From: Hyphomicrobiales bacterium | GTDB taxonomy: Bacteria; Pseudomonadota; Alphaproteobacteria; Rhizobiales; Rhizobiaceae | DNA: 64,000 nucleotides | Assembly: GCA_900469475.1 (NCBI GenBank) | Contig: UBXG01000005.1 | Coordinates: 62,001 to 126,000, forward strand | Reading direction: 5' to 3' | Part shown: piece after piece, positions 25,214 to 34,209 of the stretch | Position numbering within the stretch: the first letter of the stretch is position 1 | How the letters are laid out: every line of letters starts with the position of its first letter | Program-made: the position numbers and the translations under genes | The notes under the pieces: model-generated | What the model was told of the DNA's origin: nothing | Seen by the model: the letters and a program-made list of their open reading frames with translations, nothing else | Databases searched by the model: none

Positions 25214-26860
25214 ATGAAATCGACGAATAAAGCGGCGGGAGCCGACTGGTGGCGCGGGGCCGTGATCTATCAGGTCTATCCGCGGTCGTTTCAGGACACG
25301 GATGCCAACGGACTGGGAGATATCAAGGGGATCACCCGGCGCCTGCCTCACATTGCTGCACTCGGGGTCGATGCGATCTGGCTGGCGCCGTTCTTCACCT
25401 CACCGATGGCCGATATGGGCTATGACGTTGCTGATTATCGCGATGTCGATCCGATTTTCGGCACGCTTGCCGATTTCGACGAGATGATGACGGCAGCACA
25501 CGACCTCGGGCTGAAGGTCATTATCGACCAGGTTATCTCGCACACCTCGGACCGGCATCCCTGGTTCGTGGAAAGCCGCGCGAGCCGCGACAATCCCAAG
25601 GCGGACTGGTATGTCTGGGCCGACCCGAAGCCGGATGGCACCGCGCCGAACAACTGGCTGTCGATTTTCGGCGGGCCGGGTTGGGAGTGGGATGGCGTAC
25701 GCCGGCAATATTACCAGCACAATTTTCTGACCTCGCAGCCGGACCTGAACTTCCATAATCTTGAGGTCCAGGATGCTGTGCTCTCGGCCGTCAAATTCTG
25801 GCTTGATCGCGGCGTAGACGGTTTTCGTCTGGATACGGTCAATTACTATTTCTGCGACAAGAAGCTTCGCGACAATCCGCCGGCGCTCGTCGCAACGGGC
25901 GGGCTCGATGCCCCTGAGAGCAATCCTTACGGGATGCAGAACCATCTCTACGACAAGACGCAGCCGGAGAATATCAGCTTCCTGCGGCGGTTCCGGGCAT
26001 TGCTCGACCAATATGAGGATCGCGCGACCGTCGGCGAAGTGGGGGATGGTGCGCGCTCGCTGCAGACCGTGGCCGCCTATACCAGCGGCGGCGACAAGCT
26101 GCATATGTGCTACACGTTCGACCTTTTGGGGCCTGATTTCACGCCGGCGCATTTCCGCCGTTGCGTCAGCGATTTTCAGGACAATGTCGTCGATGGCTGG
26201 GTCTGCTGGGCCTTTTCCAACCACGATGTCCAGCGGCATGTTAGCCGCTTTGCCAAAACGGAGGAGGAGCAGCCGCGCGTTGCAAAGCTCGCGATTTCGC
26301 TGCTTTCCACATTGCGCGGTTCGATCTGCCTCTATCAGGGCGAAGAACTCGGTTTGCCTGAGGCGGAGTTAGCCTTCGAGGATCTGCGCGATCCCTACGG
26401 AATTCGCTTCTGGCCGGCATTCAAGGGGCGTGACGGATGCCGCACGCCGATGCCCTGGGAAGCGGGCCGTGCTCATGCGGGCTTCACGACGGCCGACAAG
26501 TCATGGCTGCCAGTTCCCTACCAGCACGCGGCTCTGGCGGTGGACAAGCAGGAAGCGGATGAGCACTCCGTGCTGCATCACTACCGGCAGACGCTTGCTT
26601 TCCGTGCAGAACATGCGGTCCTGCGCGACGGCGATATGACCTTCCTCGACACGGAGGAAGACGTTCTCGCCTTCACGCGCTCCAAGGGTGACGAGACGCT
26701 GCTCTTCATCTTCAATCTCTCCCGCAAGCCGGTGAAAGTTGCTTTGCCCGAGGATATCAAGCTTGGCTTGACGGTCGCCATGCCAGGGTTTGGCACGGCT
26801 GATGCCGGGGCGACGGTGGCGCTTTCGGCGCTGGACGTTTATTGCGGCAAGCTTGCCTGA
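25214..26860 (+). CDS. Alpha-glucosidase, glycoside hydrolase family 13
   Basis: GH13 enzyme of 548 residues, cytoplasmic (no signal peptide), of the oligo-1,6-glucosidase/alpha-glucosidase type that also includes rhizobial AglA. Conserved regions: AVIYQVYPRSFQDTDANGLG at the start, nucleophile D207 in GFRLDTVN, acid/base E275 in TVGEVGD, and D338 in FSNHD. QGEELGLPEAEL and the MPW dipeptide follow. The frame is open from 25139 but ATG 25214, after GAGGCGG, begins the conserved part. Divergent from the peptide transporter and sharing its control region; the stop abuts that of the adenine deaminase gene on the other strand. The exact disaccharide is not determinable. Confidence 0.92.
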   Translation: MKSTNKAAGADWWRGAVIYQVYPRSFQDTDANGLGDIKGITRRLPHIAALGVDAIWLAPFFTSPMADMGYDVADYRDVDPIFGTLADFDEMMTAAHDLGLKVIIDQVISHTSDRHPWFVESRASRDNPKADWYVWADPKPDGTAPNNWLSIFGGPGWEWDGVRRQYYQHNFLTSQPDLNFHNLEVQDAVLSAVKFWLDRGVDGFRLDTVNYYFCDKKLRDNPPALVATGGLDAPESNPYGMQNHLYDKTQPENISFLRRFRALLDQYEDRATVGEVGDGARSLQTVAAYTSGGDKLHMCYTFDLLGPDFTPAHFRRCVSDFQDNVVDGWVCWAFSNHDVQRHVSRFAKTEEEQPRVAKLAISLLSTLRGSICLYQGEELGLPEAELAFEDLRDPYGIRFWPAFKGRDGCRTPMPWEAGRAHAGFTTADKSWLPVPYQHAALAVDKQEADEHSVLHHYRQTLAFRAEHAVLRDGDMTFLDTEEDVLAFTRSKGDETLLFIFNLSRKPVKVALPEDIKLGLTVAMPGFGTADAGATVALSALDVYCGKLA

Positions 26861-28558
26861 TCAGCCGATCAGCATGAACTTGTCGACATCGACCAGGCCC
26901 TTGTCCGATATCTTCAGATGCGGGATGACGGGCAGGGGCAGGAAGGCGAGCTGGAGGAAGGGTTCTTCCAGCGTTGCGCCGAGGGCATAGGCCGCCTGGC
27001 GCAGATGATGCAGCGCGTCGCGCACGCTTTCATAAGGCTCGAGGCTCATCAGGCCGGCGACGGGCAGGGCGATTTCACCTGTTACGACGCCACCCTCGAC
27101 GACAACAAAGCCGCCATTGATATCACTGAGGCGGTTGGCGGCGAGCGCCATGTCATCCTCATTGACGCCGACGACGCAGATATTGTGGCTGTCATGGCCG
27201 ACTGTGGAGGCGATCGCGCCTTTCTTCAAACCAAAACCTTGGACGAAGCCGTTGGCATGGTTGCCGTTCTTGCCATGCCGCTCGATGACGGCGACCTTGA
27301 TGATATCGTTGCCGAGGTCGATAGCGGTCTGGTTGCCCTTGGTCGGCAGGCGATAGCGGCGATGTTGAGTGATGATCTTGCCAGGCGTCACGCCAATGAC
27401 GGAGCTCTCGCCTTCTGCTACCGGCACACCGAAATCGGCGGCATTGATCGGGCGGGCCTTGACGCTGTCGAGGCCGACCGGCTCGACCGAACCGCGGGTC
27501 GCAAAGAGTTCGGCGGTAACGCGGCGGCCTGCGGAAAAGACCATCTCGGCCTTGCAGTTTTCCAGGCTATCGATGACGACGAGATCTGCGCGCCATCCAG
27601 GCGCCACGAGACCGCGATCCTGAAGGCCGAAGGCGCGGGCTGCGGAGATCGAGGAGGCGCGGTAGATCGCCAGCGGCTCGACGCCATGGGCAATCGCCGT
27701 GCGGATCATGTAATCGAGGTGGCCCTGTTCGGCGATATCGAGCGGATTTCGATCGTCTGTGCAGAGTGCGAGGTGGGGTGACAGGCGCTCGGTGATAATA
27801 GGCATCAGCGCGTGCAGATCCTTGGAGACGGAGCCCTCGCGCACGAGGATATGCATGCCTTTGCGGATCTTTTCCAGCGCCTCCTCTGATGTCGTCGATT
27901 CATGCTCGGTGCGGATGCCGGCCGCGAGATAGCCGTTGAGGTCATTGCCGCGCAAAAGCGGCGCATGGCCATCGATATGGCCGCCCTGGAAGGCCTCGAG
28001 CTTCGCCATGCAGACCGGATCCTTATGGACCACGCCGGGGAAATTCATGAATTCTGCAAGGCCGATGACTTTGGGATGATTGCGGAAGGGCAGGAGCTTC
28101 TCGATCGGCAGGTCAGCGCCGGAGGTTTCCAGATGCGTCGCCGGTACGCAGGAGGAAAGCTGGACGCGGATATCCATGATGGTTTCCAGCGAACAGTCGA
28201 GAAAGTAGCGGATGCCGTCCGTGCCGAGCACGTTGGCGATCTCATGCGGATCGCAGATGACGGTGGTAACGCCATAGGGCAGGACGCAGCGATCGAATTC
28301 GAGCGGGGTTACCAGCGAGGATTCGATGTGAAGATGGGTATCGATGAAGCCCGGCACGACGATGCGGCCGGCAATATCGATCTCTTCGCGTCCCCGATAA
28401 TCGCCGCAGGTGCCGACGATGCGATCGCCGCAAATGGCGATGTCCGAAGCGACCAGCTCGCCCGTCACCAAATCGAAGAACCGGCCGTTCTTCAGCACGA
28501 TATCCGCAGGCTCCCGGCCGACGCCCTGGTCGATATAGCGTTCGAGTTTGGTGGTCAT
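26861..28558 (-). CDS. ade: Adenine deaminase
   Basis: Amidohydrolase of 565 residues converting adenine to hypoxanthine and ammonia in purine salvage. The metal-binding [17 protein letters not shown] motif near residue 70 and the [21 protein letters not shown] segment are diagnostic for the bacterial Ade (YicP) type, as is the C-terminal [15 protein letters not shown] and the [10 protein letters not shown] end domain. ATG at 28558 is preceded by AGGAAAG. It is convergent and abutting with the alpha-glucosidase gene, leaving no room for a terminator between them. Confidence 0.94.
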   Translation of the reverse strand: MTTKLERYIDQGVGREPADIVLKNGRFFDLVTGELVASDIAICGDRIVGTCGDYRGREEIDIAGRIVVPGFIDTHLHIESSLVTPLEFDRCVLPYGVTTVICDPHEIANVLGTDGIRYFLDCSLETIMDIRVQLSSCVPATHLETSGADLPIEKLLPFRNHPKVIGLAEFMNFPGVVHKDPVCMAKLEAFQGGHIDGHAPLLRGNDLNGYLAAGIRTEHESTTSEEALEKIRKGMHILVREGSVSKDLHALMPIITERLSPHLALCTDDRNPLDIAEQGHLDYMIRTAIAHGVEPLAIYRASSISAARAFGLQDRGLVAPGWRADLVVIDSLENCKAEMVFSAGRRVTAELFATRGSVEPVGLDSVKARPINAADFGVPVAEGESSVIGVTPGKIITQHRRYRLPTKGNQTAIDLGNDIIKVAVIERHGKNGNHANGFVQGFGLKKGAIASTVGHDSHNICVVGVNEDDMALAANRLSDINGGFVVVEGGVVTGEIALPVAGLMSLEPYESVRDALHHLRQAAYALGATLEEPFLQLAFLPLPVIPHLKISDKGLVDVDKFMLIG

Positions 28559-28587
28559 GGCTTTCCTACCCGCTGTGATTCCGTATA

Positions 28588-28728
28588 GCCCCTCACCCTA
28601 GCCCTCTCCCCGTTCTACGGGGAGAGGGGATCTGTCCGAATTTGTTGATAGGGCAGTGTTTCTTACGGCCTGGCGAGAACTAAGACTCCCTCTCCCCGCG
28701 AGCGGGGAGAGGGCTGGGGTGAGGGGCT
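28588..28728. repeat. Pair of oppositely oriented palindromic repeats
   Basis: At 28588-28629 GCCCCTCACCCTA is followed by the hairpin CCCTCTCCCCG-TTCTA-CGGGGAGAGGG. At 28688-28728 the hairpin CCCTCTCCCCG-CGAG-CGGGGAGAGGG is followed by CTGGGGTGAGGGGC. The outer arms are thus inverse copies some 110 bp apart. This is the common rhizobial intergenic repeat with an asymmetric CCTCACCCTA tail. The second copy reaches into the stop codon of the DUF559 gene. Confidence 0.8.
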
Positions 28729-29131
28729 ATTTCGAACACGCTGCCGGAAGAAATTTGAAATCACGAGCCGCTACAGCTTCGGTCAACCTGCCTTCGCAGA
28801 TCGCTACGATGGTTTCGAGAACTGCCGGCATGGCTGTGAGGACATCAATGTTCCAGAAGCGTGCGACAGACCAGCCTTCAGCGGCCATGAATTCAGCGCG
28901 AATGGTATCGTGCTTGCTGTTGGCATGTTGACCGCCATCGATCTCGATGACTAGGGATCGCTCTCGGCAGGCAAAGTCAGCGAAATAAGGACCGATTGGA
29001 AACTGCCGAACGAATTTGACGCTGTTCAGCCGACGGCTGCGAAGTTCCGACCAAAGTTTTGCTTCCGCATCGTTGTCCGATTGCCGAAGCATTCTTGCGC
29101 GCTGTGTCGTTTTAGGTTCCGGACCGCGCAT
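28727..29131 (-). CDS. DUF559 domain protein (Vsr-like endonuclease fold)
   Basis: 134-residue protein of the DUF559 family, related to very-short-patch repair endonucleases of the restriction-enzyme fold. The core is visible: RMLRQSDNDAEAKLWSELRSRRL, FVRQFPIGPYFADFAC and the catalytic-type segment LVIEIDGGQHANSKHDTIRAEFMAAEGWSVARFWNIDV. The acidic residues D and E of the active centre (ADFAC and VIEIDGGQH) are kept. Role is unknown. It is enclosed by palindromic repeats on both sides, and its TAG stop lies in the edge of the left one, which suggests it moved or was trimmed together with them. Confidence 0.85.
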   Translation of the reverse strand: MRGPEPKTTQRARMLRQSDNDAEAKLWSELRSRRLNSVKFVRQFPIGPYFADFACRERSLVIEIDGGQHANSKHDTIRAEFMAAEGWSVARFWNIDVLTAMPAVLETIVAICEGRLTEAVAARDFKFLPAACSK

Positions 29132-29152
29132 CTCATTGTCCTCGTGAACGGC

Positions 29153-29190
29153 ACCTCACCCTAGCCTCTCCCCGCAGGCGGGGAGAGGGG
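29153..29190. repeat. Third copy of the CCTCACCCTA palindromic repeat
   Basis: ACCTCACCCTAGCCTCTCCCCGC and CGGGGAGAGGGG with a short loop, in the same orientation as the copy at 28588 and lying 22 bp before the DUF559 start on the other side. Together with the pair at 28588-28728 it brackets that gene. Confidence 0.75.
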
Positions 29191-29251
29191 ATACCTCGAA
29201 TGCGCCGATATCACTGTGCCTCATTGAGAAGAGGCAATGAGATATTTCGCC

Positions 29252-30580
29252 TCAGATATTATTTTGCAAGATCTCTCTCAGCTTGCCGAACAGCTCGTCG
29301 ATGTGATGTTTCTCGATGATCAGCGGCGGCGACAGCGCGATGATGTCGCCGGTGGTGCGGATCAGAAGGCCCTTCTCGTAGGCCTTCAGGAAGGCGGTGA
29401 AGGCGCGCTTGGTAGGTTCGCCGGCGATGGGATCGAGCTCGATGGCGCCGATCAGGCCGGTGTTTCTAATGTCGATGACGTTCGGGCAGTCTTTCAGGGA
29501 GTGCAGAGCGTCGGCCCAGTAGTCGGAGAGCTCGGCCGCGCGCGTCAGCAGGCCTTCTTCCTTGTAGGTGTCCAGCGTCGCCAATGCCGCGGCCGAGGCG
29601 ATCGGGTTGCCGGAATAGGTGTAGCCATGGAAGAACTCGATCATGTGCTCGGGTCCCTGCATGAAGGCGTCGTGGATCTCCGAGGTGACGAAGACCGCGC
29701 CCATCGGAATGACGCCGTTGGTCAGACCTTTGGCTGTCGTGATGATATCCGGCTTCACATCATAATATTGGGCGGCAAAGGGGGTGCCGAGGCGGCCGAA
29801 ACCGGTGATGACTTCGTCGAAGATCAGCAGGATGCCGTGCTTGGTGCAGATTTCGCGCAGCTTCTGCAGATAGCCCTTCGGTGGGATGAGCACACCGGTG
29901 GAGCCGGCGACCGGCTCGACGATGACGGCCGCGATCGTCGAGGCGTCATGCAGAGTGACGATACGCTCCAGTTCGCTGGCAATATCGCCGCCATGCTCCG
30001 GCTCGCCGCGCGTGAAGGCGTTCTTGCCGGGCACATGGGTGTGCGGCATGTGGTCGACACCAGTCAGCAGCGTGCCGAACATCTTGCGGTTGGTGACGAT
30101 GCCGCCGACGGAGATGCCGCCGAAATTGACGCCGTGATAGCCGCGCTCGCGGCCGATGAGGCGGAAGCGCGAGCCATTGCCCTTCACGCGATGATAGGCA
30201 AGCGCAACCTTGAGCGCGGTTTCGACCGATTCCGAACCGGAGTTGGTGTAAAGAACGTGGTCCATACCCTCAGGGGCAATATCGACCAGCCGGTTCGCCA
30301 GTTCGAAAGCCTTGGGGTGGCCGAGCTGGAAGGCGGGTGCGTAGTCGAGTTCGCCTGCCTGCTGGCGGATGGCCTCGGTGATCTTCGGGCGGCAGTGCCC
30401 GGCGTTTACGCACCACAGGCCCGCAGTTCCATCCAGCACCTGCCGACCATCATGGGTAGTGTAATACATATCCTTGGCGCTGACGAAGAGGCGCGGTTCC
30501 TTCTTGAACTGGCGGTTGGCCGTAAACGGCATCCAGAAGGCGCGCAAATCGTTGGGGGCGGCATTCAAACGGTCCGACAT
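29252..30580 (-). CDS. Omega-amino acid:pyruvate aminotransferase (class III)
   Basis: PLP-dependent class III aminotransferase, 442 residues. It matches the beta-alanine/omega-amino acid:pyruvate group: N-terminal FWMPFTANRQFKKEPRLF, GLWCVNAGH, NSGSESVETALKVALAYHR, YHGVNFGGISVGGI, and LIFDEVITGFGRLGTPFAAQ with the aspartate that contacts PLP. The catalytic lysine is in ITTAKGLTNGVIPMGAVF. ATG at 30580 follows GGAGAACAG; an upstream in-frame codon at 30592 is less fitting. Cytoplasmic. Preferred amino donor is not fixed by sequence. Single gene; upstream region 30581-30921 carries a terminator of the neighbouring regulator. Confidence 0.9.
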   Translation of the reverse strand: MSDRLNAAPNDLRAFWMPFTANRQFKKEPRLFVSAKDMYYTTHDGRQVLDGTAGLWCVNAGHCRPKITEAIRQQAGELDYAPAFQLGHPKAFELANRLVDIAPEGMDHVLYTNSGSESVETALKVALAYHRVKGNGSRFRLIGRERGYHGVNFGGISVGGIVTNRKMFGTLLTGVDHMPHTHVPGKNAFTRGEPEHGGDIASELERIVTLHDASTIAAVIVEPVAGSTGVLIPPKGYLQKLREICTKHGILLIFDEVITGFGRLGTPFAAQYYDVKPDIITTAKGLTNGVIPMGAVFVTSEIHDAFMQGPEHMIEFFHGYTYSGNPIASAAALATLDTYKEEGLLTRAAELSDYWADALHSLKDCPNVIDIRNTGLIGAIELDPIAGEPTKRAFTAFLKAYEKGLLIRTTGDIIALSPPLIIEKHHIDELFGKLREILQNNI

Positions 30581-30921
30581 GCTGTTCTCCAATGGCCAAT
30601 TCGGGGGGCCATTTCCCGGCCACGGCCTACGCCGCGCTATTATATTTACTGCTTGGTCAAATTATCAGCCGCCTTTTTGGCGTCAAGGCAAAGATGGCGG
30701 TGAAAGCGACAGGTTGAGCGTCGAAGAATGCGTGTCGACATGTCGGGGAGGAAAACGGACCACGAAGCACCGTGAGGTAGTCCCCATATGAAAAAACTGG
30801 CAAATCCAAGGATTTGCCAGTTAAAGCAGTAAAACACCTGGTAATGAAAGCAAGTCGATCTTTCGAGATTTAAATTGTCCCAAAAGATCATACGTCGACA
30901 GGCCGGGAGCTATCTTAGCTC
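30581..30921. other. Intergenic stretch between aminotransferase and NolR-like gene
   Basis: About 340 bases without a gene. It should hold the aminotransferase promoter (an AT-rich TATTATATTTA at about 30640) and, at 30791-30822, a terminator for the NolR-like gene. The regulator's mRNA would thus have a 3' untranslated tail of some 100 bases. No open frame with a convincing start was found. Confidence 0.5.
30791..30822 (-). terminator. Rho-independent terminator of the NolR-like gene
   Basis: AACTGGCAAATCC (30795-30807) and GGATTTGCCAGTT (30810-30822) form a perfect 13-bp stem with a minimal loop. On the minus strand it is followed by six Ts (the A run at 30791-30796), so it terminates minus-strand transcripts about 100 bases past the regulator's stop. 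Confidence 0.85.
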
Positions 30922-31239
30922 TTAGGCAGCCGATCTACTTTTTTCCGGCTCGCAATAAATGTCTTCCAGCGTTTCGAGAACACGGATCACGGATTCCGAT
31001 GTGCTGGAGTAGTAAATAGTTTGAGCATCACGACGCGTCTTGACCAGCTTTTGGGCGCGAAGCTTCGAAAGATGCTGGGAAAGTGCTGATTGGCTCAGTC
31101 CGACCTGATTGGCAAGAACGCCAACTGGAACTTCGCCTTTAACGAGACTGCAAAGGATCAAAAGACGCTTCGGGTTCGCCATTGCTGATAATAATGCTGC
31201 CGCAACATTAGAGTGTTCGGCCAAATCTCTTGTCTTCAT
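30922..31239 (-). CDS. NolR-like ArsR-family regulator
   Basis: 105-residue winged-helix regulator. AAALLSAMANPKRLLILCSLVKGEVPVGVLANQVGLSQSALSQHLSKLRAQKLVKTRRDAQTIYYSS closely follows NolR of Sinorhizobium and Rhizobium, the repressor of nod and other symbiosis genes; the recognition helix is QSALSQHLSKLRA. There are no metal-binding cysteines of the ArsR type. Whether this is nolR itself or a paralogue cannot be settled: the C-terminus (ETLEDIYCEPEKSRSAA) is not one I can match. A near-perfect palindrome at 31341-31359 lies about 100 bases upstream and may be its operator. Confidence 0.85.
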   Translation of the reverse strand: MKTRDLAEHSNVAAALLSAMANPKRLLILCSLVKGEVPVGVLANQVGLSQSALSQHLSKLRAQKLVKTRRDAQTIYYSSTSESVIRVLETLEDIYCEPEKSRSAA

Positions 31240-31605
31240 CTTTTAAACTTCCCAATGCGGAGCGAACATCAGAAATTGTGCTATTTCCAACCCGGTCCTT
31301 ACCGATATCTAACAATACCAAGAGCGGTCGAAGATTGTATATACCTAAATTTAAGGTATCGAGTATGCTGTTTTAGATATGTACGTATGATGCTCCGGCG
31401 ATGATGCAGGCGTCCCTAACGTCCCATCTAGGGGCTCGATTAGACCAAAATAGGTCGATTTTTATCGTTTCGGAGCAGCAAATATGCCAAATTTGGTCAC
31501 CGAAGATTTGCAACCCACCAATATCAGCCGTTTCTACTTCGAGCTGTCCGACTACTAATTCTCGCACTATTGTATGATTTATTGCCGGCGCGCTTTGTTT
31601 TCGGT
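31240..31605. other. AT-rich intergenic stretch with a palindrome
   Basis: About 365 bases of lower GC between two minus-strand genes. It contains a palindrome ATACCT-AAATTTA-AGGTAT (31341-31359, one mismatched pair), suited to a dimeric winged-helix regulator such as the adjacent NolR-like protein. Open frames across it lack ribosome sites and recognised domains. The part next to the flavin-split-barrel gene may hold its terminator, but no clear stem was seen. Confidence 0.5.
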
Positions 31606-32097
31606 TTAAAGCATCATCAGGTCCTGCGAAGACAAGATATAAGCCCTTCCGAAGCCGCCGTTCAGGCTGGCATCCAGAGGAACGAGGCGGAAGAAGCAGA
31701 AGTCCGGAAGGTCGATATAGAGCTTGGATTTCGGATGACGATCGAGAAAAAGCGTTCGGATGCGATTGTGAGCTTGGCTTTGCCGATCGATGCGCTCCGC
31801 GCTGCAACGTAGGGTCAGGCGAGGGTGGGCGAGAGGATCGCCCTTGCCAGGTTCGCCGAAGCGCGCCGAAGCGCGGCTGTCCTTCATCAAAGCCTTGGTA
31901 TGTGAGGAGAGGCCGGAGACCAGGATGACCGGAGTGCCATCAGCATCCATGGCAGTCAGGACGCGGCTAACGGATGGAAAGCCGGTGTCGGGATCGATGA
32001 CGGCCAAGGCTGCATGTGCGGCTTTGTGCATGAGGTCGCGCGCCTGAATGCGCGCATCCTCATCCGTTTCCCTCAACACCGATGGCTTGTCGTTCAT
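31606..32097 (-). CDS. Pyridoxamine 5'-phosphate oxidase-like (HugZ-type) flavin-binding protein
   Basis: 163-residue split-barrel protein of the PNPOx-like superfamily. AALAVIDPDTGFPSVSRVLTAMDADGTPVILVSGLSSHTKALMKDSRASARFGEPGKGDPLAHPRLTLRC is typical of the HugZ/haem-utilisation subgroup, where GEPGKGDPL is a fingerprint. The protein stops before the C-terminal DUF2470 helix-domain that longer HugZ proteins carry, so haem binding is not implied. ATG at 32097 with GGAGCAGG upstream is preferred to 32109. It lies 24 bp upstream of... the choV stop on the same strand, downstream in transcription of choXWV, and could be read from that operon. Confidence 0.8.
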   Translation of the reverse strand: MNDKPSVLRETDEDARIQARDLMHKAAHAALAVIDPDTGFPSVSRVLTAMDADGTPVILVSGLSSHTKALMKDSRASARFGEPGKGDPLAHPRLTLRCSAERIDRQSQAHNRIRTLFLDRHPKSKLYIDLPDFCFFRLVPLDASLNGGFGRAYILSSQDLMML

Positions 32098-32133
32098 TGC
32101 CTGCTCCATGAATTGAGGAGCAGTCGCGAACGA

Positions 32134-33183
32134 CTACTCCTTTCGCCGGTGGCTGGTGAGGCCCGACACCACGTCTTGCGCGGAGATCGTTCCGATAATC
32201 GTGCCATTGTCAACAACGCCGATATTGCCCGGCTGGCGCGTCAAGGCGTCAAGGATATCGATGAGCGGTGTCGCGGCGGTTGCCGTCGCGGTGACGGAAC
32301 CTGCACTGGCCGAATGTCCGACGCCCTGCTGCATGACATCCCGCGCCGTTAGCATGCTGATCGGGTTCATGTGCTGCACGAAGTCGGCAACATACTGATC
32401 GGCAGGGTTCTTGACGATCTCCTGTGGCGTTCCGCACTGGATGATGTGGCCGCTTTCCATGATGGCGATGCGGTTGCCGATGCGGAATGCCTCGTCCAGA
32501 TCGTGGCTGACGAACAGGATCGTGCGTTTCAGGCGGCGCTGGAACTCCAGAAGCTCGTCCTGCAAGCGGGTGCGGATCAGCGGGTCGAGCGCCGAGAACG
32601 GCTCGTCCATGAGCAGGATCGGCGCCCCGGTTGCAAAGGCACGGGCGAGACCGACGCGCTGCTGCATGCCACCCGAAAGCTCATTGACCTTGCGATTGGC
32701 CCATTGCGTGAGGTTCACGAGCTGTAGCTGCTCGTCGACCCGCTTCTTGCGCTCAACATCCGGCACGCCGGCAAGCTCGAGCCCGAAGCCGACATTGTCG
32801 GCAACCGTCCGCCAGGGCAGCAGCGCGAACTGCTGGAAGACCATGGAGACGGTGTGCATGCGCAGGTCGCGCAGGGCTTTTGGACTGCAGGAATAGGGGC
32901 TGACGGCGCCGTTCTTGGTGTTGACGGAGACCTCGCCACGCACCACAGGCGCAAGTCCGTTGACGGCGCGCAACAGCGTCGATTTGCCGGAGCCGGACAG
33001 GCCCATGAGCACGAGAATTTCGCCCTCTTCGATTTGCAGCGAGGCATTGGCTACACCGAGCACCATGCCGGTGGATTTACCGATCTCGTCGCGCGACTTG
33101 CCTCCGTCGACAAGTTTCAGGGCGGCATCTGGACGATCGCCGAAGATGATGCTGACATTTTTGAAATCGACGGCGACAGTCAT
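32134..33183 (-). CDS. choV: Choline ABC transporter ATP-binding protein
   Basis: ATPase of the high-affinity choline importer, 349 residues. Walker A is LMGLSGSGKSTLLRAVNGL, signature NELSGGMQQRVGLARAFATG, Walker B ILLMDEPFSALDPLIRTRLQDELLE, followed by FVSHDLDEAFRIGNRIAIMESG. The C-terminal ~80 residues hold a single region resembling a CBS domain (the GNIGVVDNGTIIGTISAQDVVSGL end), as in ProV/OpuAA transporters. The ATG overlaps the choW stop by four bases (33180-33183). Choline specificity comes from the matching substrate-binding protein choX. Confidence 0.9.
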   Translation of the reverse strand: MTVAVDFKNVSIIFGDRPDAALKLVDGGKSRDEIGKSTGMVLGVANASLQIEEGEILVLMGLSGSGKSTLLRAVNGLAPVVRGEVSVNTKNGAVSPYSCSPKALRDLRMHTVSMVFQQFALLPWRTVADNVGFGLELAGVPDVERKKRVDEQLQLVNLTQWANRKVNELSGGMQQRVGLARAFATGAPILLMDEPFSALDPLIRTRLQDELLEFQRRLKRTILFVSHDLDEAFRIGNRIAIMESGHIIQCGTPQEIVKNPADQYVADFVQHMNPISMLTARDVMQQGVGHSASAGSVTATATAATPLIDILDALTRQPGNIGVVDNGTIIGTISAQDVVSGLTSHRRKE

Positions 33184-34037
33184 GAGTGGTCTCCTTCGCC
33201 GGGCGCGCGGAACATACGGTCGAGAATGATCGCCAGGATGACGATGCAGGCGCCGGAATCGAAGCTCTTGGCGACATTTACGCTATTCAGTGCGCGCAGC
33301 ACCGGCACGCCGAGCCCGGGGGCGCCGACGAGTGCCGCGATCGAGACCATCGAGAGTGACAGCATGATGGTCTGCGTCAGGCCAGCCATGATCTGCGGCG
33401 TGGCAAAGGGCAGCTCGACCTTGCGCAGAACCTGGCGAGGCGTCGCACCGAAGGATTCAGCGGCCTCCACGAGCGAAGGGGGAGTGGAAATGATGCCGAG
33501 GCGGGTCATGCGGATCGGTGCAGGAAGAGCAAAGACGACGGTGGCAACCAGGCCCGGGACCATGCCGAGACCGAGCAGGATCATTGCCGGCACCAGATAC
33601 ACGAAGGTCGGGATGGTCTGCATCAGATCGAGTATCGGTCGCATGATGGCGTAAAGCCAGGGACGGCGGGCTGCCGCGATGCCGAGCGGCACGCCCACCA
33701 GCATGCACACGAAGGTGGAGGCCAATACCAGTGCCAGCGTTTCGGTCGTCTCTTTCCAATAGCCCTGGTTGATGGTGATCAGCAGGCCGATCAGCGTGAG
33801 GACCGTGATGGTGACGCTCCGGCGCATCCAATAGGCAAGTGCCGTGAAGGCGACGACGACGATCAGCGGATGCGGTGCCTGCAAGAGGAACAGCAGCCCT
33901 TTGATTCCGTGCGCGACCAGGAAGGAAAGGCCGTCGAAGAACCACGTGACGTTGCTCGTCAGCCAGTCGACGACGGCTTTGGCCCATGGCCCGATGGGGA
34001 TGCGGTAATCGGTTAACCAGTTCACATCTTTGCCCAC
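33180..34037 (-). CDS. choW: Choline ABC transporter permease
   Basis: Inner-membrane permease of 285 residues in the ProW/OpuAB group. Start region YRIPIGPWAKAVVDWLTSNVTWFFDGLSFLV is typical, and about six helices follow, with the ATPase-contact loop EAAESFGATPRQVLRKVELPFATPQIMAG. It is the middle gene of choX-choW-choV; a 172-bp gap with a hairpin separates it from choX and it overlaps choV by four bases. Confidence 0.9.
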   Translation of the reverse strand: MGKDVNWLTDYRIPIGPWAKAVVDWLTSNVTWFFDGLSFLVAHGIKGLLFLLQAPHPLIVVVAFTALAYWMRRSVTITVLTLIGLLITINQGYWKETTETLALVLASTFVCMLVGVPLGIAAARRPWLYAIMRPILDLMQTIPTFVYLVPAMILLGLGMVPGLVATVVFALPAPIRMTRLGIISTPPSLVEAAESFGATPRQVLRKVELPFATPQIMAGLTQTIMLSLSMVSIAALVGAPGLGVPVLRALNSVNVAKSFDSGACIVILAIILDRMFRAPGEGDHS

Positions 34038-34173
34038 GATTGGGGGCGGCGTTTCCGATTGTTGCGTATGATGCCGGAGATGCCGCCGTAGAATAACGGT
34101 CTGTCACGCCAGGCGGACCATTGTCCGAGTGATGGCGGGACGCGAAAGCAAGCAGTCCGTTCAAGGAAGAGAA

Positions 34174-34194
34174 AGGGGCGGTTTGGCCGCCCCT
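34174..34194 (-). terminator. Hairpin between choX and choW
   Basis: AGGGGCGG (34174-34181), a five-base loop and CCGCCCCT (34187-34194) form an 8-bp GC stem on the minus strand, followed by TTTC. It lies 16 bases past the choX stop. Partial termination would give more binding protein than permease. Confidence 0.7.
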
Positions 34195-34209
34195 CCATCC
34201 ATCCTCGTA

